Below are positions 58,158-64,000 of a DNA stretch of 64,000 nt, in pieces. Positions within the stretch are counted from its first letter, which is position 1. Each line of letters begins with the position of its first letter. The notes below the pieces were generated by a model. That model saw only the letters and a program-made list of their open reading frames with translations. It had not been told where the DNA came from and did no database searches. Made by a program: the position numbers and the translations under genes. Origin of the DNA: Verrucomicrobiia bacterium (GTDB taxonomy: Bacteria; Verrucomicrobiota; Verrucomicrobiia; Opitutales; Cerasicoccaceae); NCBI GenBank assembly GCA_030425485.1, contig JAUIAM010000013.1:1-64000 (forward strand), given 5' to 3'.

Positions 58158-58276
58158 GCTTTTTTTCGAACCTCGAGCCTGAGAACGCCAAGCATTTTTG
58201 GATTGGCGTCAGCCCAAGTTTCAGCATGCATGTAGCCCGAGGATCCCTATTAGAACACGCTGAGACCAATATTAGC

Positions 58277-59002
58277 ATGAATAAGCATCAGAAAAACACC
58301 CCCGGAAAGCTTCAGGCCAGAAACGCAGGCCTGTTCACATACTGTGGGTTCATCTCCATCGTGTGCATCGCCCTTCTTGGCGGCTGCGCCGGAAAGCCGG
58401 ACCATGTCAGCGACTCCTCCGATTCAGCTAGTGGCGGTAGATGTCCCTTCGGCTTCGATCAGATTTCCAGTGATACGGACGACTCCGCTCAGACCGCCTA
58501 TCATCATACAGAACTTGCCCCGCCCGTGGCCCAGTCCAGCACGGATGCGCCAAGCACAGCGACTCACCCCGCGCCCGGCACTTCGTCCGTCCCGGCCGCT
58601 TCACAGATGCCAACAGTGAAGCCCGCCAGTGGCCCACAAACGGCCAGTGAAGTCGACTTCGCCGTCAACGCCTACTGGATTGAAACAGGCGAGTTGCCTG
58701 CTGACACGGCATCGCTACAGTCAGTCCTTAATGAAAAGGGCTACACCTTCGCCATTGAGGACGTTGAATTCACCTCCGCCGAGTCCAACGACGGCATGCT
58801 TGAGGTAACCACAATCGTCGCAGGCGAGCCGGCAGTCGGAGCCCCCTTTACGCTCAACGACACGCGTACCGCCCTCGCCTACGCTTACACCGAGTATAAA
58901 CTTTACCACGCCATCCTTGAGGGTGCATCCAAGGGAGAGCCGCTGACTCAGGACGAGATCAACGAGCTTGCATCCAAGGTCTATTTCGCCACAAGCGAAT
59001 AA
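58277..59002 (+). CDS. Putative lipoprotein, unknown function
   Basis: GFISIVCIALLGGCAGKPD lipobox; Ser/Thr/Pro-rich linker. Confidence 0.6.
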   Translation: MNKHQKNTPGKLQARNAGLFTYCGFISIVCIALLGGCAGKPDHVSDSSDSASGGRCPFGFDQISSDTDDSAQTAYHHTELAPPVAQSSTDAPSTATHPAPGTSSVPAASQMPTVKPASGPQTASEVDFAVNAYWIETGELPADTASLQSVLNEKGYTFAIEDVEFTSAESNDGMLEVTTIVAGEPAVGAPFTLNDTRTALAYAYTEYKLYHAILEGASKGEPLTQDEINELASKVYFATSE

Positions 59003-59211
59003 CCGCCCAGCGCATACGTTGGTCGGTACACATCAGAGGCTGGGGCTTTCTGGCAATGCCCACGCCGTTTCCCCAGCCTCGCCCTCCTTCTTTCAGCTTT
59101 AGCGTAGACACGTAGCTGACGGGACGTTATCAGGTTTCACAGACTTACTTTCCGCCCGCATTCAGAGTTGCAGTCGATGCGTTACAGTCATGTGCGTTCG
59201 CTGCCACCTAG

Positions 59212-59370
59212 GGCGTGTCTTCAAATTATGGAGCGAGTCCGCGCAGGTTGGTTTTGAGCATGTTTTTTGGCTTTCGAGGTGAGGCGAATCAAGATTCGTC
59301 GAGCCGAGGAAACGAAAAACGGGCCAAAATCCGGCCAAGTGGGCGACGTGAGATAATTTGAAGACACGGC
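59212..59370. repeat. MITE-like element, family A, divergent copy 4 (159 bp)
   Basis: GGCGTGTCTTCAAATT ... AATTTGAAGACACGGC; CTAG at 59208-59211 and 59371-59374. Confidence 0.88.
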
Positions 59371-59413
59371 CTAGGGCGAGCACCTGTTTAACCACGTCCT
59401 CCTCCCTACGATT

Positions 59414-61120
59414 ATGTTTACAAAAGTAACCGATGACAGCGGCCAGCTAACGGCCATCCGCACCTCTGCCACTGCACGTCAAATCCTGGACAATCCCCTG
59501 CTGAACAAGGGCACAGCCTTTACGGCAGAAGAGCGTGAAGCACTCGGTCTCCACGGCTATCTGCCGCAGGAAGTCGAAACCATGCAGTCGCAGGTGCGGC
59601 GCGTCTACCGGCAGTTTAAGGAAAAGACCGACCCCATCGACCAGAATATCTTTCTCTACGGTCTGCACGATTTTAACACCACCCTCTTCTACCGCTTTTG
59701 CGCCGAGCATGTGGACGAGGTGCTGCCCATCGTCTACACGCCCACCGTTGGCGACGCGGTGGAAAAATACTCTACGGAGTTTCGCCGCCCCTCTGGCGTA
59801 TATCTGTCCTATGAGCACCGCGACCGCATGGACGACATACTCGGGCGCTACTCCGATAAGGGAAAGGACCTCATCATCGTGACCGACGGCGAGGCCGTGC
59901 TCGGCATTGGAGACTGGGGCATCGGCGGCATGGACATCTCCATCGGCAAGCTCATGGTCTACATCATCTGCGCAGGGATCGACCCCGCGCGCGTACTCCC
60001 CATCCAGCTCGATGTCGGCACCAATAACCAACAACTGCTCGACGATCCGATGTACCTCGGAGCCCCGCACAAGCGCATCAGCGGGGAGGACTACGACGCC
60101 TTTATCGACCAGTTCGTCACCAGTGTAGAGAAGCACTTTCCCAACGTCTACCTGCACTGGGAAGACTTTGGGCGCGATCACGCGCGCAGCATCCTTGAGC
60201 GTTACCGCGAGCAACTCTGCACCTTCAACGACGACATGCAGAGCACGGGCATTGTGGCCACAGCCAATGTCATATCCACCGTCGAGGCAACCAAGACCCA
60301 GTACGCTGACCATCGGGTGGTCATGTTTGGCGCAGGCACGGCAGGCTGCGGTATCATGGACCAGATACTCGACGCCTTTGTCGACAGCGGTATGAGCCGC
60401 GAAGACGCCCTGAGCCGCTTCTACATCATCGATCGCTACGGCCTCGTGGTGGACGACATGGACGGCATCCCCGACTTTCAGCAGCCCTACGCCCGCAAGC
60501 GCAGCGAGCTCGCCCAGTGGGACGTCAGCGACCCGAGCAACATCAGCCTTGAAGAAGTTGTCGCCAACGCTAAAGCGACTATCCTCATCGGGTGCTCAAC
60601 CGTCCGCGGCGCCTTTACCCGAAAGGTCATTGAAACAATGGCCAAGAATACGGAGTACCCGGCCATCATGCCGCTGTCCAACCCGACTTCCCTCTCCGAG
60701 GCCGAGCCCAAGGACATCATCGCATTGACTGAGGGTAAGGCCATCATCGCGGCAGGCAGCCCCTTTGCTCCGGTGAGCTACCGCGGGCATACTTACGAAA
60801 TTTCGCAGGGCAACAACGCCTTCATCTTCCCCGGCCTCGGGCTAGGCGCGATCTCAGTCAAAGCCAAACGCGTCAGCGACGGCATGATTCGCGCTGCCTC
60901 GAAAACGCTGAGCAGCTTCTCGCCGCTGCGCAAAGGCACGGGTAACCCCGTGCTGCCTCCCATCCACAACGCCAACCAGGTTAGCGAGCAGGTGGCCATT
61001 GCCGTGGCCCGACAAGCCATTGCCGAGGGTCTCTCCGCCATCAATGCCACCGACGATCAAGTTGAGCAGCTCGTGGCCGCAAACCGTTGGCTCCCCAACT
61101 ACGTCCCGCTCACACGCTAA
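59414..61120 (+). CDS. NAD-type malic enzyme
   Basis: YTPTVGDAVEKYSTEFRRPSGVYLSYEHRDRMDDIL ... VTDGEAVLGIGDWGIGGMDISIGKL ... FNDDMQSTGIVATANV. Confidence 0.95.
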   Translation: MFTKVTDDSGQLTAIRTSATARQILDNPLLNKGTAFTAEEREALGLHGYLPQEVETMQSQVRRVYRQFKEKTDPIDQNIFLYGLHDFNTTLFYRFCAEHVDEVLPIVYTPTVGDAVEKYSTEFRRPSGVYLSYEHRDRMDDILGRYSDKGKDLIIVTDGEAVLGIGDWGIGGMDISIGKLMVYIICAGIDPARVLPIQLDVGTNNQQLLDDPMYLGAPHKRISGEDYDAFIDQFVTSVEKHFPNVYLHWEDFGRDHARSILERYREQLCTFNDDMQSTGIVATANVISTVEATKTQYADHRVVMFGAGTAGCGIMDQILDAFVDSGMSREDALSRFYIIDRYGLVVDDMDGIPDFQQPYARKRSELAQWDVSDPSNISLEEVVANAKATILIGCSTVRGAFTRKVIETMAKNTEYPAIMPLSNPTSLSEAEPKDIIALTEGKAIIAAGSPFAPVSYRGHTYEISQGNNAFIFPGLGLGAISVKAKRVSDGMIRAASKTLSSFSPLRKGTGNPVLPPIHNANQVSEQVAIAVARQAIAEGLSAINATDDQVEQLVAANRWLPNYVPLTR

Positions 61121-61132
61121 CTTTTTCTCCCT

Positions 61133-62782
61133 ATGAGCAAGACCACCGCAAAGCTCCTCGTCCAGTGCCTGGAAGCTCACGGCGTAGAGTACGTCTTCGG
61201 CATTCCCGGAGCCAAGGTTGACTCCGTCTTTGACGCGCTGGTGGATTCGTCCATCAAAGTCATCCTCTGCCGCCATGAGCAAAACGCCGCCTTCATGGCC
61301 GCCTCTATCGGGCGACAGACGGGTAAGCCCGGCGTCGTGCTCGTGACCTCCGGTCCCGGCGTAGGCAACCTTACCACGGGCTTGCTCACCGCAACGACGG
61401 AGGGGGACGCCTTGATCGCCCTCGGCGGCAATGTCGCCCTCGATATGAAGTTTAAGGAGTCACACCAGAACACAGACAACGCCAAGCTCATGGAGTGTGT
61501 GACCAAGTCGAGTGTAGAGGTCACTGCGCCCGGCGTCGTGCCGGAGGCGATTGCCAATGCTTTCCGGGTTGCCACACAGCCCCGCGCGGGCGCAGCCTTT
61601 ATCAGCCTGCCGCAGAACGTCATGCTGGCCGATCCGGGCACGTTAGCACCCTGCCAGGCACCGCCCATCCACTATGGGCAGGCCAAGCCCCAGACTATCG
61701 GCGAAGCCGCCCGTCTCCTGAGCCAAGCCACCTGCCCCGTACTCCTGCTGGGCGAGGAAGCCAGCCGTCCCGAGAATCACGCCGCCATCACGGCTCTGCT
61801 TGAGGCCCACCGCCTTCCGGTCGTCATCACCTACCAGGCCGCAGGCGTCATTCCCGAGTCGCAGATGGACTTGTTCTACGGGCGCGTTGGCCTCTTTCAA
61901 AACCAGCCCGGCGACCAACTGTTGGCCAAGGCAGACGTCGTGGTCAGCGTCGGCTTCAACCCTGTCGAGTACGACCCGGAAGTGTGGAACGTGACAGAAT
62001 CGCGCAAGATCATTCACATCGACTACATCCCGGCCAACGTCCACCGTCAGTACAGCCCAAGCTGTGAACTGCTGGGCGATATAGCCGACAACCTCTCCCT
62101 GCTCACACGCGAAACGCCCAAGCTCTCACTTCAGGACCACTCCGCCCTGCGGGCCGACCTGTTCACCATCGTGGATCAGGCCGCTGAGAAAGAGGGCGCG
62201 GACGGGCGCATTCACCCGTTGCGTTTCATCCATACCTTCCGCCAGCTCATGAACGAAGACACCATCGTGTGCTGCGACATCGGCTCGGTCTATATGTGGC
62301 TCGCCCGCTACCTGTTTTCGCATCATCCGCGCCAACTGCGCTTTAGCAACGGCCAGCAGACGCTCGGCGTAGCCCTGCCCTGGGCCATCGCGGCCAAGCT
62401 GACCAACCCCGAGAAAAAAATCATCTCTATATCCGGTGACGGAGGCTTCCTCTTCTCCGCGATGGAGCTGGAGACCGCCGTGCGCTATCGCTTGCCACTG
62501 GTTCACATCATTTGGCGCGACGGCTCCTACGACATGGTCAAGGAGCAACAACTGATGAAGTACCGACGCGATACGGCAGTGGCACTGGGTGCAATCCATG
62601 TCCCCAGTTTTGCCCAGGGCTTTGGCGCGACGGGGTTCGAAGTTACCCGCCCGGAGGACATCATACCTACCATTGAAAAAGCGCAGGCCATGGACGGACC
62701 CGTGCTGATCGACATTCCCATCGACTACTCGGACAACCCCGCCCTGTTCGAGTCAGCGCACAACCCTTACCTCGGCAACTAA
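61133..62782 (+). CDS. alsS: Acetolactate synthase, catabolic type
   Basis: LVQCLEAHGVEYVFGIPGAKVDSVFDAL ... SGPGVGNLTTGLLTATTEGD ... SISGDGGFLFSAMELETAVRY. Confidence 0.88.
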   Translation: MSKTTAKLLVQCLEAHGVEYVFGIPGAKVDSVFDALVDSSIKVILCRHEQNAAFMAASIGRQTGKPGVVLVTSGPGVGNLTTGLLTATTEGDALIALGGNVALDMKFKESHQNTDNAKLMECVTKSSVEVTAPGVVPEAIANAFRVATQPRAGAAFISLPQNVMLADPGTLAPCQAPPIHYGQAKPQTIGEAARLLSQATCPVLLLGEEASRPENHAAITALLEAHRLPVVITYQAAGVIPESQMDLFYGRVGLFQNQPGDQLLAKADVVVSVGFNPVEYDPEVWNVTESRKIIHIDYIPANVHRQYSPSCELLGDIADNLSLLTRETPKLSLQDHSALRADLFTIVDQAAEKEGADGRIHPLRFIHTFRQLMNEDTIVCCDIGSVYMWLARYLFSHHPRQLRFSNGQQTLGVALPWAIAAKLTNPEKKIISISGDGGFLFSAMELETAVRYRLPLVHIIWRDGSYDMVKEQQLMKYRRDTAVALGAIHVPSFAQGFGATGFEVTRPEDIIPTIEKAQAMDGPVLIDIPIDYSDNPALFESAHNPYLGN

Positions 62783-63243
62783 TGTGCTACGAATACATCG
62801 GCTGGTTCATCCTGCGTGCCACCTACGCATGGATGTTCCTCTATCCGCTTAAAGCCCTGTTTAGTGACTGGCCGGGCGCCCAAGGTCTGGTGGGCATCCT
62901 CGTGCCAAAGAAGTTCGTACCGCTCGGTTCGTATCTCATGGTAGCCGTGATGGTGATCGGTTCCCTCTCAGTACTACTCGGCATACTACCGCGCTTCGGC
63001 GGGCTCATGCTCGGGGTTTACTCCCTGCTGGGGACACGCGTCCATTACCACCTGGCCAAGGCTGCGGCAGCGAAGCAGCTCAGCCAAGCCGCCTCGGCCG
63101 AAGACCAGGCAGCACTGAAGGAAACCGTTGACCTGGCTGTGGTCGGACACGTCACTTCGGCCCAGAAAAATTTTGTCCTCGCAGCGGTCGGTTTCTTCAT
63201 CGCGCTCAACGGCGTAGGTCCGGCCGTGTGTTTCACCCTCTAA
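62782..63243 (+). CDS. DoxX-like membrane protein
   Basis: Four hydrophobic segments; TAATG overlap with alsS. Confidence 0.6.
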   Translation: MCYEYIGWFILRATYAWMFLYPLKALFSDWPGAQGLVGILVPKKFVPLGSYLMVAVMVIGSLSVLLGILPRFGGLMLGVYSLLGTRVHYHLAKAAAAKQLSQAASAEDQAALKETVDLAVVGHVTSAQKNFVLAAVGFFIALNGVGPAVCFTL

Positions 63244-63253
63244 CCCAACCACC

Positions 63254-63637
63254 ATGTCAGAACGCTACGATAAAGGCATCCGCGTGATGCGTGAACACCT
63301 CGGTCCCGACGCCGACACCTACGTCGAGGCCATCCGCGAAGTCTCCCCGCTCTTTGCCAAGGTCAACGTCGAGTTTGCCTTCGGCGACATCTACGGCAAC
63401 AAGGGGCACGTGCTCGATTCCAAGACGCAGGAGCTCGTCACCCTCTCGGCGCTAACCGTCATGGGCAATGCCCTGCCACAGCTTAAGCTCCACGTCTCCT
63501 GCGCCCTCAACGAAGGCGCGAGCAAGGACGAGATTGTGGAGACGATTACGCAGATGATCGCCTACTGCGGCTTTCCCGCCGCCACCAACGCCATCATGGC
63601 GGCCAAGGAAGTGTTTCGCGAAAAAGGGCTGCTCTAG
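63254..63637 (+). CDS. Carboxymuconolactone decarboxylase / AhpD-like protein
   Basis: LDSKTQELVTLSALTVMGNALPQLKLHVSCALNEGASKDEIVETITQMIAYCGFPAATNAIMAAKEVF. Confidence 0.9.
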   Translation: MSERYDKGIRVMREHLGPDADTYVEAIREVSPLFAKVNVEFAFGDIYGNKGHVLDSKTQELVTLSALTVMGNALPQLKLHVSCALNEGASKDEIVETITQMIAYCGFPAATNAIMAAKEVFREKGLL

Positions 63638-63648
63638 GCTGCACTTCG

Positions 63649-63996
63649 CTACTCGATTAGCCAGCCATCCATGCGCGGCCAGCTCGCCCATTCTCGCTGC
63701 ATCAGTTCGCCATCGTCACTCTCAATCACCCAGGTGCCCATGGGCGCATGGACATCGTAGGTAACGACCCGCCCGGTGCCGGGATACTCAAAACGCCGCC
63801 CATCGCCAACGGCTGGATTCAGCCCAACAATGTTTTCCAGTAGGTCAACAGGGTTTTCACCTGCGCTTGGAATCAAGGCCATAAGTCCAATGTCCGACGC
63901 ACGGTAGACCACAAGCCACCACTTGCCCGCACTCACCTGATAGAGTAACCAGTCTCCGTCCTCAGCCAAAGCTTCGTAACCAGCGGGCACATGCAC
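63649..63996 (-). CDS. Hypothetical protein, possibly truncated by window edge
   Basis: ORF reaches the window edge; the true start may lie outside. Confidence 0.5.
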   Translation of the reverse strand: MHVPAGYEALAEDGDWLLYQVSAGKWWLVVYRASDIGLMALIPSAGENPVDLLENIVGLNPAVGDGRRFEYPGTGRVVTYDVHAPMGTWVIESDDGELMQREWASWPRMDGWLIE

Positions 63997-64000
63997 AGGT

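Noticed and set aside
58186-58209. ACGCCAA...TTGGCGT inverted repeat after the GNAT-nitrilase gene
   Set aside because: 7-bp stem without a U-tract; could be chance or a weak structure.
59162-59395. 77-aa minus-strand ORF
   Set aside because: Covers MITE copy 4; no protein evidence.

Overview
This 64 kb window is a GC-rich bacterial chromosome segment. Gene content, a PEP-CTERM protein and general style suggest a Verrucomicrobia/Opitutae-like organism, but that is inference. I found no rRNA, tRNA, CRISPR array or intact transposase. Main blocks: (1) housekeeping and secreted-protein genes (Ppx/GppA, argG, PPi-type phosphofructokinase, an S55/SpoIVB-like protein paired with a beta-propeller protein, a PEP-CTERM protein); (2) a minus-strand purine region (purF, purL, a small membrane protein, purQ, FAH-family hydrolase, purS); (3) a minus-strand chemosensory operon collinear with wspABCDEF, with two MCPs and no wspR; (4) a ~20 kb plus-strand exopolysaccharide operon headed by a GbsR/MarR-like regulator and an RfaH-like NusG paralog, followed by an ops-like motif in an AT-rich structured leader; (5) a malic enzyme / acetolactate synthase / DoxX / carboxymuconolactone decarboxylase cluster. 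The most notable non-coding signal is a family of ~157-159 bp MITE-like elements with 16-bp terminal inverted repeats flanked by CTAG. They sit among related CTAG-flanked ends and modular hairpin chains. All calls come from reading the sequence; no database search was run.
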